From Sphingobium subterraneum (lineage in GTDB: Bacteria; Pseudomonadota; Alphaproteobacteria; Sphingomonadales; Sphingomonadaceae): DNA of 64,000 nt. Below the pieces are notes generated by a model, which worked only from the letters and a program-made list of their open reading frames with translations, ran no database searches and was not told the DNA's origin. Of the stretch, positions 16,928-25,612 are shown piece after piece. The stretch spans positions 1-64,000 of the forward strand of contig NZ_JACIJP010000002.1 in NCBI RefSeq assembly GCF_014199435.1, given 5' to 3'. The position numbers and the translations under genes are program-made. How positions within the stretch are numbered: position 1 is the first letter of the stretch; every line of letters begins with the position of its first letter.

Positions 16928-17890
16928 TTATTTGATGACGACGGGATTGACCGGTGCCCCGGTGCCGTTCACGACCTTGAGCGGCGCTGCGACATAGAGG
17001 AAATCCCACTGGCCGTCCTCCGCGCAATCCGCCGCAAGCTTGCCCAGCCCGGCCAGTTCCGTGAACGTCACCCCCAGATTGCGCATCAGCGCGCCATGAA
17101 GGATGAGCAACGCGCCATTGACAGGGTCGACCGTCACCTCATTGGCGATCGTGTCCGTCACCAGATTGGGGATTTCCATTTCGTGGAACCACTCCACCAG
17201 TTCCGGCGAATAGGTAAGGCCCGGTTCGATGAAATCCTTGTAAAATTCATCCGCACCCAGGCTGTAAAATGATTCGAGAAATCCGGTCCGAATAACGACA
17301 ATGTCGCGCTTGCGGATCTCGACGCCCTGCGCCTTGGCGGCCATCAGCAAATCGTCGTGCGTAAAGGTCTCGCCCTTGTCGAGATATTCCTTGCCCCGCA
17401 GCCGCGCGATATCGAGCAGAACGCCCCGGCCGACAACGCCCTTTTCGCCGATCGGCTGCACACTCACCTTGTCGAGACCGCCGATCGTCGATTTGGCGTC
17501 ATAGCCATTATAGAGCTGCCCATCATACCAGACGTGGCCCAGCGCATCATATTGCGTGGAGCCCTGTAAATAGGCCGAAATCATATCGTCGGCATAATGC
17601 TGGCCGCCGGGAAACTGGGGGGCCTTGCCACAGATCCAGTGCCCCTCGTCGATAACCTGGCTGCGTTCGGCGCCCCGTCGCCCCGGCCATACCGGATCGC
17701 CTTTCGGGTCCGCCATCGGCAACTGCAACGTGAAGACCTTCCCCGATCGCACGGAACCCAGGGCGGACAGCGCCTGTTGCGGTCCCAAGTAATTGAGCGC
17801 GCCGACTTCGTCATCGGCGCCCCATTTCCCCCAATTTTTCGGGGAGTCCTTCAGCAGATCCGATACCGCTGGGGAAACCTCATGCGTCAT
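16928..17890 (-). CDS. Cyclase-family (PF04199) metal-dependent hydrolase
   Basis: This 320-residue protein of the cyclase/kynurenine-formamidase-like superfamily has the N-terminal NWGKWGADDEVGALNYL motif of the bacterial branch. A GSTQYDALGHVWYDG segment corresponds to the family's metal-binding HxGTHxDxPxH-type loop. The family includes formamidases, isatin hydrolase and polyketide cyclases. Here a ring-opening amidase, lactonase or diketone hydrolase role is possible. It lies between an aldehyde dehydrogenase (34-base gap) and an SDR in one operon, which favours a ring-cleavage or hydration step in catabolism (inference). Confidence 0.85.
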   Translation of the reverse strand: MTHEVSPAVSDLLKDSPKNWGKWGADDEVGALNYLGPQQALSALGSVRSGKVFTLQLPMADPKGDPVWPGRRGAERSQVIDEGHWICGKAPQFPGGQHYADDMISAYLQGSTQYDALGHVWYDGQLYNGYDAKSTIGGLDKVSVQPIGEKGVVGRGVLLDIARLRGKEYLDKGETFTHDDLLMAAKAQGVEIRKRDIVVIRTGFLESFYSLGADEFYKDFIEPGLTYSPELVEWFHEMEIPNLVTDTIANEVTVDPVNGALLILHGALMRNLGVTFTELAGLGKLAADCAEDGQWDFLYVAAPLKVVNGTGAPVNPVVIK

Positions 17891-17924
17891 GTCACCGTCT
17901 CACAATTTTTGGGGGTGTCAGCGA

Positions 17925-19352
17925 TCATCCGGCCGGAGCCGGCTTGCGGCTCGTCATGGTCTGCGTGTTGGTGAACTCCAGCAGGCCTTCCATGCCATGC
18001 TCGACACCGACGCCGGATTGCTTGTGCCCACCAAAGGGCGCGTTGGGCAAGAACGCGAACATCTCGTTGATCCAAACGGTGCCGGTCTGCAGACGCTGGC
18101 CGATCGCACGGGCCTTGTCGACATCGTTGGACCAGATCGACCCGCCCAGCCCGGATTCGCTGTCATTTGCGCGGGCGATGACATCGTCGAGATCATCATA
18201 TTTCAGCAACGGCAGCACAGGACCGAACGCCTCTTCCGTCACCACGCGCGACTTCTCCGGCGGATTGTCGACGATCGAGATCGGGATGAAATAGCCCGGG
18301 CCGTCCGACACTTCGCCGCCCGTCAGGAACGTCTGCCCGTTCGCGCGTGCATCTTCGAGCAGGTTCTTGACCTTCTCGAACTGCATCCTGTTCTGGACGG
18401 GGCCGAGATCGACGCCCTGCTGCGAGCCATCCCCCACCGTCACGGTCTTGGCGAACTCGACCAGTTCGTGCGCGACCGCGTCGTAGATGCTGGAGTGGAT
18501 GTAGAGCCGCTTGATCGCCACGCACACCTGCGCGCTGTTGAAAAACGCCCCCCAGAACAGCGCCGGGGCGACCGCCTTGGGATCGACATCGGGCAGCACG
18601 ATCGCCGCATCGTTGCCGCCCAGCTCCAGCGTGATCCGCTTCAGCGTCTTTGCCGCGCTTTCCATTACGCGCTTGCCGGTGGCGGTCGATCCAGTGAAGG
18701 ACACCTTGCCGATGTCCGGGTGGTCCGTAATCCATTGCCCCAGCGCGTTGCCCCCGGAAACGATGTTGAGCACACCGGGCGGCAGAATGTCGAGCAGCAG
18801 TTCACCGAGTTTCAGCGTGGTCAGCGGCGTATAGGGCGAGGGCTTGAGCACCATCGTATTCCCCGCAAGGAGTGCGGGCGCCAGTTTCCAGATCGCCATA
18901 AGCAACGGTGCGTTCCACGGCGCGATCGCCCCCACAACCCCGATCGGCGTATGGCGAATTTCGACCCGCCGCTCCTCACTGTCCTCGATCACCTCGACGG
19001 GAAGATCGAACTGGGCAACGCCATGGCACCATTGAGACGCCGTATCGACCTCCCATTCCGCGCCACCATAGGGACGGCCCTGCTCGGCGGTAAAAATTCG
19101 TGCCAGCTCGGCCTTATTTTCCTGAATGCGGTCGGCAATCGCGCGAATTTTCGCGCGCCGCTCGTCCATGGAGAGCGCCGCCCATGCGGGAAACGCCGCC
19201 TTGGCCGCCGCCACTGCTTCATCAAGCTGCGCCTTGCTGGCGTCGGGCACCGTTGCAATTACGTCTTCCGTTGCCGGGTTCAGCACATCCAGGCCAGCGC
19301 TGCCGGTGACTTTCTGGCCGTTGATGGTCATCACGAAATGGTCGAAGCTCAT
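17925..19352 (-). CDS. NAD(P)-dependent aldehyde dehydrogenase
   Basis: The 475-residue ALDH has the general base Glu243 in LELGGNDAA and catalytic Cys277 in FNSAQVCVAIKR. APWNAPLLM, KPSPYTPLTT, SFTGSTATGK and EEAFGPVLPLL are also present. The pattern is that of broad aldehyde dehydrogenases with aromatic or aliphatic substrates rather than GabD. ATG 19352 follows GAGAGGAAC. It lies 27 bases after the alpha/beta hydrolase gene in the operon and probably oxidises an aldehyde to its acid before CoA activation. Confidence 0.92.
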   Translation of the reverse strand: MSFDHFVMTINGQKVTGSAGLDVLNPATEDVIATVPDASKAQLDEAVAAAKAAFPAWAALSMDERRAKIRAIADRIQENKAELARIFTAEQGRPYGGAEWEVDTASQWCHGVAQFDLPVEVIEDSEERRVEIRHTPIGVVGAIAPWNAPLLMAIWKLAPALLAGNTMVLKPSPYTPLTTLKLGELLLDILPPGVLNIVSGGNALGQWITDHPDIGKVSFTGSTATGKRVMESAAKTLKRITLELGGNDAAIVLPDVDPKAVAPALFWGAFFNSAQVCVAIKRLYIHSSIYDAVAHELVEFAKTVTVGDGSQQGVDLGPVQNRMQFEKVKNLLEDARANGQTFLTGGEVSDGPGYFIPISIVDNPPEKSRVVTEEAFGPVLPLLKYDDLDDVIARANDSESGLGGSIWSNDVDKARAIGQRLQTGTVWINEMFAFLPNAPFGGHKQSGVGVEHGMEGLLEFTNTQTMTSRKPAPAG

Positions 19353-19379
19353 CGGACAGTTCCTCTCTGTGTTCCGGCG

Positions 19380-20234
19380 TCAGGCGCCCGTATGCGCGGG
19401 CTGTGTTCGGAGAGCGCGTTGGGCGCCCGCCATGAAATCCAGGGTTTGCGGAATGACGATGTCCGGGATTTCAAGGATGGGGCTGTGCCCCACCGCTTCG
19501 AGCCTCTGGAGTGTGGCGCCCGGGATATTGTCCGCCACTTCGTGGGTCCATTCCTGGGGACGCGCGATATCCTCGTCGCTCAGATAGACAAGCGTCGGCG
19601 CCTTCACGCGAGGAAGCAGGGATACCGCGCTAGGCCTTTCCACCACGCCAACCATCGCCGCCCAGGTGGACGGTGCCAGACGACCAATGTGCGTACGCCA
19701 ATGCTCGATCATCGCCTGCTTTTCCGGCTTTGACCGGGTGGTCGCGCCGAACATGATGGACATCATCATATCGAGATCATCGCCGACGAAACCGATGGCG
19801 CGGGTCCGGTCCAGCAGGTCCGTGAAATTGCCCTTCTGGTCTTCGGGTTCGCCCCGCGCCGACGATCCCATCATCACCATGGAGGCGCACAGGTCCGGTC
19901 GGCGCGCCGCGATGCGCACCGCTACGTCTCCGCCCATTGACGCCGCGATCAGATGAACCGGCGGCAGTGCCAGCGTTTCGATGAGCGCAATCATGTCGTC
20001 AGCGCAGCAGTCCATGGTCACCAGCGCGTCGGTAGATGGCGCGCTGCTGCCCTGCCCGCGGAAATCCGGGCGGATAACGCGGAACCGTCCCTTGGCCGCC
20101 GGGACCAGCGCGTCGAACATCCGCCCGTCCAGAAAAAGGGAGTGCAGACACAGGATCGGCGGCAGATCCGCTTCGCCGGTATCGTCAACCCAGAGGATCG
20201 TGTCGCGCACCGCGATACCCGTCGCACTCTTCAT
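19380..20234 (-). CDS. Alpha/beta hydrolase
   Basis: This 284-residue hydrolase has LCLHSLFLDGRMF as oxyanion segment, RVIRPDFRGQGSS, nucleophile elbow AASMGG (Ser near residue 95), the acid Asp in LVYLSDEDIA and His in EAVGHSPILE. It starts at ATG 20234 with GAGGAGAG upstream. Sequence type resembles 3-oxoadipate enol-lactonase/haloperoxidase-like hydrolases and meta-cleavage hydrolases. It is the second gene of the receptor operon (60-base gap). Lactone or ester hydrolysis is likely; the exact substrate is unknown. Confidence 0.9.
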   Translation of the reverse strand: MKSATGIAVRDTILWVDDTGEADLPPILCLHSLFLDGRMFDALVPAAKGRFRVIRPDFRGQGSSAPSTDALVTMDCCADDMIALIETLALPPVHLIAASMGGDVAVRIAARRPDLCASMVMMGSSARGEPEDQKGNFTDLLDRTRAIGFVGDDLDMMMSIMFGATTRSKPEKQAMIEHWRTHIGRLAPSTWAAMVGVVERPSAVSLLPRVKAPTLVYLSDEDIARPQEWTHEVADNIPGATLQRLEAVGHSPILEIPDIVIPQTLDFMAGAQRALRTQPAHTGA

Positions 20235-20294
20235 ACCGAACTCTCCTCTTTCCTGTTCCCAATCCGACAGATCGGAACAACGGCGCGGCCACCC

Positions 20295-22748
20295 TTAGAA
20301 ATTGTAGCCTAACGTCACGCCATATTCCGATGGACGACCGGTGTAACGGACGATGGTATCGAACGCGCGCAGGCTGTTGGTCCAATAATGTGTGTTGGTC
20401 ACGTTCCGGCCCCAGGCCGATAGCTTCCAGCGCTCGTCGGACGACTGCACGCCAGCACGCAGGTCGAGCGTCGCATAGCCCTTGATCGTCGCGTCCTTCT
20501 GGTCCTGCCCGCCCAGCTGCGGCGAGCCGTAGCTCTTGGTCTGCGCGCGCACGCCAGCGCCCAGAAAGCCCTCGATCCTCTCGGTCAGCGGGAAGGCATA
20601 ATCCAGGCTTGCCGAACCCGCCAACTCCGGCGCGAACGGCAAACGCGCGCCCTCGAACGAACTGAACACAGGGAATAGCAGCCCGCCGACATTCTGTGCG
20701 CCGACAATGCCGTCGAACTTTTTGATGCGGGTGTTCAGATAGGTTCCCGCGAAACGGACGGTTAGCCCTCGCGTCGGTACGAGCGTCATGTCCATTTCCG
20801 CACCCCAGATGCGGGACTTGGGAATGCTCACCAGCTTTTCGAGCGCGCCAAACAGCGGATCCACAGTCTTCCCGCGCGTCTGCTTATTGGCATAGTCATA
20901 ATAGAAGGCCGCACCGTTCCAGACGATACGATTGCCCAGCACATTGGACTTGAAGCCGAGCTCATAGGCGGTCAGCTTTTCCTGCGGCACCGGAAAAAAC
21001 TGGGCCTGGCTGGCGGCATTGACCAGCGGGAACGCGCCGCCCTTGAAGCCACGGGACACGTTGGCGTAAATCAGCAGGTCGTCATTGGGCTTGAAGTCGA
21101 CGCCGACGCTCCAGGGGACGTTGTCCTCTTTGAGCTTGGCGTTGTAGGTGCCCGAGACGCACGTGTTGGGGTCGATCGACACCGACTGCCCCGGCACCAC
21201 CGGCGTGTACGTGACACCGGGACAGAACAGCGGGACATACACTGCCGGGATCAGCACGTTAAAAAAGTCCGTCAGACCGAGAGCGCCAGGGATCGGTTCG
21301 ACATAACCCGGCGTGTCATAGACCCGGTTGGCCGCCGTCCGGCTGGAGTCGGTATAGCGGATACCGGCCTTCAGCTTGAGACGCTCGCTCAGGTCATATT
21401 CCATATTGCCGAACACAGCCCACTGCTTGAAAACCTGCCGCGTATCGAGCGTGTTGGCGGTAAAGCCGTCGCGGAAACCGGTCGATGCGAAGGGATAGAT
21501 CGCGTCGATCCGTTCATAACTGGCGATGCGCTGCACATTGCCGCCGATCATCCAGCGTAAGGCCGACGCCGAGTCGGTACTGGCGAGGCGAAGCTCCTGA
21601 CTGAAGTCGTTGGCGCGGGCCGGGTTCGCGGCTTGCTCGAACGCCGGGAGGTCCGTGCCGGAATAGGAGGACGCCTTGCGCTGACGCAAATTGCTGTACG
21701 CCGTCAGCGACGTGAGCGTAATCGCATCGGACAGGTCGATATTCGCCGTCAGCGCCGTCTGGTAGAAACGATCGTCGCGATAGGGGCGATAATTGGGGTC
21801 CCAATTCGCCGCCCGGTTGTTGTTCGGCGCGCCGGGGATCAGGAGCAGCGCGAAATCGGGAGGGACGACCTGCCCAAAGGTGACCGATCCCACGGGCGCC
21901 TGAAGATCGGCAGGCGTTGTCTGACGTGCAAGCTGCGGCGCCTGGGGATCCGACTTGTTCAGCCAGCCATTGAGGTTGAGAAGGAAACTCATTCCCTCAC
22001 TCGGCTGCCAGTCCAGAAGGATCCGGCCCGCATATTCATCGGTTTTGCCGAGCTTGTCCCTGCGGGTGTAGCTGTACTGCCATTCGTCGCCCTGGCTGAC
22101 CTTGACCGCAATGCGCCCCTTGAGCGTATCAGACAGCGGTCCGCTGACGTGTGCTTCGCCACGGATTGTGTTGAAACTGCCAAAGCCCAGTTCGACACCG
22201 GCATCCAGAGTGTTGGTCGGCTTGGCTGCGATGAGGTTGATCGCGCCGCCGGTGGCGTTGGTGCCGAACAGCGTCCCTTGCGGCCCCTTGAGCACCTCGA
22301 CGCGTTCCAGATCGAATGCGGTAAGCGCGCCGAACGCCGGAACCGCGAGCGGCAGCTGATCGATATAGAGAGCGACGTCAGGCGCCGCACTGAGCGTGCT
22401 TTCGAAGAAGCCGACGCCGCGAAGCGTATAGACCGGCGTACCGCTTGGGCTCGGGGTAACGTCAAGGCCCGGAACGACCTTGGCCAGATCCGTCACGGCG
22501 TTCACGCCCGCATTGTCGAGCGCCGCGCTGTCAAAGGCCGAAACGCTCAGACCCACATCCTGCAGCTTCTGCTCGCGCTTCTGGGCCGTCACAACGATTT
22601 CGCCCAGCCCGCCATCGTCCTCTGCGGCGGCTCCGTCGGCCTCCTGCGCAAAGGCCACGGCGGGCATGACGAGCGAAAGCGCCGTGCACAGGCCGAGGCG
22701 CCGAAGGGCTCCTTTTCGAAAAAGGGTGCGCGCGCACGGATCGATCAT
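20295..22748 (-). CDS. TonB-dependent outer-membrane receptor
   Basis: The 817-residue receptor starts at ATG 22748, preceded by AGGAGGAACG. A long n-region leads into a signal peptide ending VMPAVAFAQ, followed by LGEIVVTAQKREQ (TonB-box region). The plug domain has VPGLDVTPSPSGTPVYTLRGVGF and VEVLKGPQGTLFGTNATGGAINLI. The barrel ends in YGVTLGYNF with terminal Phe. It is related in style to the receptor at 8212-10548 but not a close copy. It heads the operon with hydrolase, ALDH, cyclase and SDR and probably imports the pathway substrate. Confidence 0.93.
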   Translation of the reverse strand: MIDPCARTLFRKGALRRLGLCTALSLVMPAVAFAQEADGAAAEDDGGLGEIVVTAQKREQKLQDVGLSVSAFDSAALDNAGVNAVTDLAKVVPGLDVTPSPSGTPVYTLRGVGFFESTLSAAPDVALYIDQLPLAVPAFGALTAFDLERVEVLKGPQGTLFGTNATGGAINLIAAKPTNTLDAGVELGFGSFNTIRGEAHVSGPLSDTLKGRIAVKVSQGDEWQYSYTRRDKLGKTDEYAGRILLDWQPSEGMSFLLNLNGWLNKSDPQAPQLARQTTPADLQAPVGSVTFGQVVPPDFALLLIPGAPNNNRAANWDPNYRPYRDDRFYQTALTANIDLSDAITLTSLTAYSNLRQRKASSYSGTDLPAFEQAANPARANDFSQELRLASTDSASALRWMIGGNVQRIASYERIDAIYPFASTGFRDGFTANTLDTRQVFKQWAVFGNMEYDLSERLKLKAGIRYTDSSRTAANRVYDTPGYVEPIPGALGLTDFFNVLIPAVYVPLFCPGVTYTPVVPGQSVSIDPNTCVSGTYNAKLKEDNVPWSVGVDFKPNDDLLIYANVSRGFKGGAFPLVNAASQAQFFPVPQEKLTAYELGFKSNVLGNRIVWNGAAFYYDYANKQTRGKTVDPLFGALEKLVSIPKSRIWGAEMDMTLVPTRGLTVRFAGTYLNTRIKKFDGIVGAQNVGGLLFPVFSSFEGARLPFAPELAGSASLDYAFPLTERIEGFLGAGVRAQTKSYGSPQLGGQDQKDATIKGYATLDLRAGVQSSDERWKLSAWGRNVTNTHYWTNSLRAFDTIVRYTGRPSEYGVTLGYNF

Positions 22749-22821
22749 CGTTCCTCCTTTGGCGTGACTTGTCTCAAGCCATCTTTGTGAAGGAACCCCG
22801 TTATCAACGATTATCGCATTG

Positions 22822-22851
22822 GTCAATATATGAATAGTTTCATATATTGAA
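22822..22851. promoter_or_regulatory. Double operator before the second TonB receptor
   Basis: TCAATATATGAA (22823-22834) and TTCATATATTGA (22839-22850) form a perfect 12-bp inverted repeat with a 4-base spacer. Each arm is itself a TTCA/GTCA-N5-TGAA element. On the minus strand the proximal arm overlaps TTGACC (22826-22821), a possible -35 box for the receptor operon. Confidence 0.65.
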
Positions 22852-22918
22852 ATATATTCCCCCCAGACCGTTTGCGCCCCACTTCAAAAGAGCGGACGAT
22901 ACCCGCGGGCGTTGTAAT

Positions 22919-22932
22919 TGCATTATATGAAT
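22919..22932. promoter_or_regulatory. Related TATATGAA site before the acyl-CoA ligase
   Basis: TGCATTATATGAAT shares the 12-mer CATTATATGAAT exactly with the site before the ThDP enzyme (15092-15103). It has one mismatch in the TTCA arm. It lies about 90 bases upstream of the ligase start; a weaker TTGTATATTTGAT element follows. The ligase promoter itself is not clear. Confidence 0.45.
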
Positions 22933-23020
22933 ATTTTTGTATATTTGATATACGAGCTATCGCGCGGTGAACCAAGCGATACGGTCCAACGGGACCGATA
23001 TGACCGGAAAGGACGCCATC

Positions 23021-24643
23021 ATGACACCCTCTTCACTCCGCCGAGACCCATTGGTCTCGTCCTATTTTCCGGCCGAACAAAGCACCGCCCTGATCGACGG
23101 AACGGTGGGAGACGCCCTGCTTCGCGCAGCGGCCTCTTATGGTGACGATATCGCCTTGAGCGACCGACAGCCCACTGATGTGTCGCGGCGCACATGGACC
23201 TTCCATGAGCTTGCCACCGATGCGCACCACAGCGCGCGCGCACTGCTCGCCCATTTCCAGCCGGGCGACCATGTCGCCATTTGGGCCAGCAACTGCCCAG
23301 AATGGATTCTTGTCGAATTGGGCGCGGCGCTTGCGGGACTCGTGCTGGTGACGGTGAATCCCGCCTATCTGGAGCATGAGCTCGCCCATGTGATGAAGCA
23401 GTCGCGAGCGCGCGGGATCATCATTCAGGATGAATATCGGGGACGGAAACTGGTCGATGTACTCGACCGCGTCCGGAACCAACTGCCGGAATGTCGCACC
23501 GTCGTCCGACTTTCGTCATGGACGGATTTTCTCGGCAACGGCTTGGACAGACCCTTGCCGCATGTGTCTCCGGACGATGTCGCACAGATCCAGTACACGT
23601 CGGGGACCACCGGCTTTCCCAAGGGCGCATGCCTCACCCACAGGGGATTGAGCAACAACGGCCGCCTGTTTGCGGAGGCGCTTGGCGCTGGTCGGGGCGA
23701 TATATGGATCAATCCAATGCCGCTGTTTCATACCGCCGGATGCGGGCTGGCCACTCTGGGCGCGCTCCAGACTGGGGGAACGCAGGTTCTCCCGCCCGAA
23801 TATCATCCGGCCCACATGCTCGATCTGTTCGAGCGGGAGCGGGGTTCGATCATGCTCTGCGTCCCCACCATGCTGATCCGGATGCTGGAGGAGCAGGAAC
23901 GGCAGCCCCGCGATCTCTCGTCCTGGCGGCTGGTTGCTCTGGGCGGCGCACCTGTTCCCACGGAGCTGGTCCGACGTGCCGAAAACCTCGCCGGAGTGGA
24001 TGTCACCATCGGATATGGGCAGACCGAGGCATCGCCCTATCTCACGCATACCCTGCCCCAGGACCGGCATCCCGGCTGGGAGAACAGCGTAGGCAAGCCC
24101 CTTCCCCACACCGAAGTGAAGATCGTCGATCCATCGACCGGAGCAATCATGCCGGTGGGCGAGTCCGGCGAAATCTGCGGGCGCGGATATGGGATCATGA
24201 CCGGCTACTTCGACGCGCCGGACGCCACGAACGCGACGATCGATGCCGAAGGCTGGCTGCACACCGGCGATATTGGCAGCATGGATACGCGGGGCTATTG
24301 CCGTGTCCTCGGGCGGCTGAAGGACATGATCATTCGGGGCGGCGAGAATATTTATCCACGGGAAATTGAGGATGTCCTTATCACCCACCCCGATATCGCC
24401 GACGTCGCCGTCGTCGGGCTGCCCGATGACGATTGGGGAGAGACCGTTGCCGCCTGTGTCCGTCTCTCTGGCCCCCAGGTCCCCCGGTCAACGGACCTAG
24501 AGGCCTTTTGCCGTCGCCATCTCGCCAGCTACAAGGTGCCCCGGCGCTGGCATTTTCTGGAAAGCTTTCCGCAAACTGCGTCCGGCAAGATCCAGAAATT
24601 CGCATTGCGTGACCTTCTGCTTCACGACGTCACCGCGGATTGA
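23021..24643 (+). CDS. Acyl-CoA ligase (AMP-binding family)
   Basis: This 540-residue adenylate-forming enzyme has the P-loop-like YTSGTTGFPKGA (A3 motif), YGQTEASP (A5), TGDIGSMDTRGYCRVLGRLKDMIIRGGENIYPREIE (A7-A8) and the catalytic Lys in TASGKIQKF (A10). It activates a carboxylic acid to its CoA thioester with ATP. ATG 23021 is chosen for AAGGA seven bases upstream; other in-frame starts lie earlier. It is divergent from the second receptor operon and shares its operator region, so it is probably induced with it. A fatty or aromatic acid from the pathway is the likely substrate. Confidence 0.92.
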   Translation: MTPSSLRRDPLVSSYFPAEQSTALIDGTVGDALLRAAASYGDDIALSDRQPTDVSRRTWTFHELATDAHHSARALLAHFQPGDHVAIWASNCPEWILVELGAALAGLVLVTVNPAYLEHELAHVMKQSRARGIIIQDEYRGRKLVDVLDRVRNQLPECRTVVRLSSWTDFLGNGLDRPLPHVSPDDVAQIQYTSGTTGFPKGACLTHRGLSNNGRLFAEALGAGRGDIWINPMPLFHTAGCGLATLGALQTGGTQVLPPEYHPAHMLDLFERERGSIMLCVPTMLIRMLEEQERQPRDLSSWRLVALGGAPVPTELVRRAENLAGVDVTIGYGQTEASPYLTHTLPQDRHPGWENSVGKPLPHTEVKIVDPSTGAIMPVGESGEICGRGYGIMTGYFDAPDATNATIDAEGWLHTGDIGSMDTRGYCRVLGRLKDMIIRGGENIYPREIEDVLITHPDIADVAVVGLPDDDWGETVAACVRLSGPQVPRSTDLEAFCRRHLASYKVPRRWHFLESFPQTASGKIQKFALRDLLLHDVTAD

Positions 24644-24658
24644 GGGTAGGCAGAGTAT

Positions 24659-25288
24659 ATGAATCAACCGGACGCTTCCAACGACCGCAATCCGATCGAT
24701 TTCTATTTTGATTTCATTTCCCCGTTCGGCTGGATCGGTGCGGAGCGAATCGGCGCGGTGGCGCGGACGCTCGATCGAACGGTTCGCTGGCACCCCTTTC
24801 TTCTCAAGGTGACCGTAGTCGACACCATGGGATTGCCACCCTTGCTCGATATTCCTTTAAAGGGCGATTACGTCCGCCGGGACTTTCCCCGCAGTCTGCG
24901 CTATCACGGTCTCCAGTTGGCGGAAGACCCGCTTTTCACCTTTTCGCCCGTCGTTGCGGCGCGTGCGGCTCTCTGGGTTCGCGAGGTCGCCCCGCAGCGA
25001 ACCGAAGACCTTGTGCTGGCCCTGTACCGGGCGCACTGGTCGGAAGGCCGGAACATATCGGTTATGGATACGGTCCTCGCCGTCATCGCGGAGCAGGGGT
25101 TGTCGCCGGACGATGCGAAGGCCGCGCTTCACTCGGAACCCATCAAGACCGCACTCCGCAACGAAACGACCGATGCAATCGCGGCGGGAGTGTTCGGGTC
25201 GCCGACGATGATCGTCGATGGCGAAATATTCTGGGGATCGGACCGGATCGACATGATGGCGCAATGGATCGCCACTGGAGGCTGGTGA
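24659..25288 (+). CDS. 2-hydroxychromene-2-carboxylate isomerase-like (DsbA/GST-kappa fold)
   Basis: The 209-residue protein has IDFYFDFISPFGWIGAERI at the N-terminus, where the Ser of the FISP motif replaces a redox cysteine, and VFGSPTMIVDGEIFWGSDRIDMM near the C-terminus. This is the HCCA isomerase/GST-kappa signature. The founding enzyme isomerises a chromene carboxylate in naphthalene breakdown using glutathione. It starts 15 bases after the ligase gene. Other members act on different unsaturated carboxylates, so the name marks the family only. Confidence 0.88.
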   Translation: MNQPDASNDRNPIDFYFDFISPFGWIGAERIGAVARTLDRTVRWHPFLLKVTVVDTMGLPPLLDIPLKGDYVRRDFPRSLRYHGLQLAEDPLFTFSPVVAARAALWVREVAPQRTEDLVLALYRAHWSEGRNISVMDTVLAVIAEQGLSPDDAKAALHSEPIKTALRNETTDAIAAGVFGSPTMIVDGEIFWGSDRIDMMAQWIATGGW

Positions 25289-25389
25289 ACGCCACGACGG
25301 ATCCAGCGGGCAGGTCAGCCGATCGTGTCGACAGCATCGACAACCGGGCCTTTGAGAGCCTCGGATATCGCCTGCCCATCCGCCAGTGA
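25285..25389 (+). other. 34-codon frame coupled to the isomerase gene, possible truncated gene
   Basis: GTG at 25285 overlaps the TGA of the isomerase gene (GTGA) and opens a frame to TGA 25387-25389. It ends 18 bases before the tRNA gene. The product contains RAFESLGYRLPIR and matches nothing I recognise. The coupling and position suggest the start of a third operon gene cut off by a rearrangement at the tRNA, but chance cannot be excluded. Confidence 0.3.
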
Positions 25390-25407
25390 TCGGAGGAGTG
25401 GGAAAGC

Positions 25408-25481
25408 TGGAGCGGGTAGCGGGGATCGAACCCGCATCACAAGCTTGGAAGGCTAGTGCTCTACCATTGAGCTATACCCGC
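25408..25481 (-). tRNA. tRNA-Gly(UCC)
   Basis: Read on the minus strand, the gene starts GCGGGTATAGCTCAATGG, has anticodon TCC (25449-25447) in loop CTTCCAA, T-arm GCGGG-TTCGATC-CCCGC, and a 7-bp acceptor stem closed by TACCCGC. T is the discriminator and CCA is encoded (25410-25408). The anticodon stem has one T-T mismatch (CTAGC/GCTTG). The 3' end faces the catabolic region to the left. Confidence 0.95.
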
Positions 25482-25612
25482 AACGGCTTGCGCACCTGCC
25501 ACAAGCACCGCAGCGCCGTCAACACCGGACTTGGCCGGGCGGCGTCGAAATACGCCCCGGCGGAGGACCCCCGCGATAAATCCGTCGCACGGCCCTTAAC
25601 GCGCGGGGCAAC

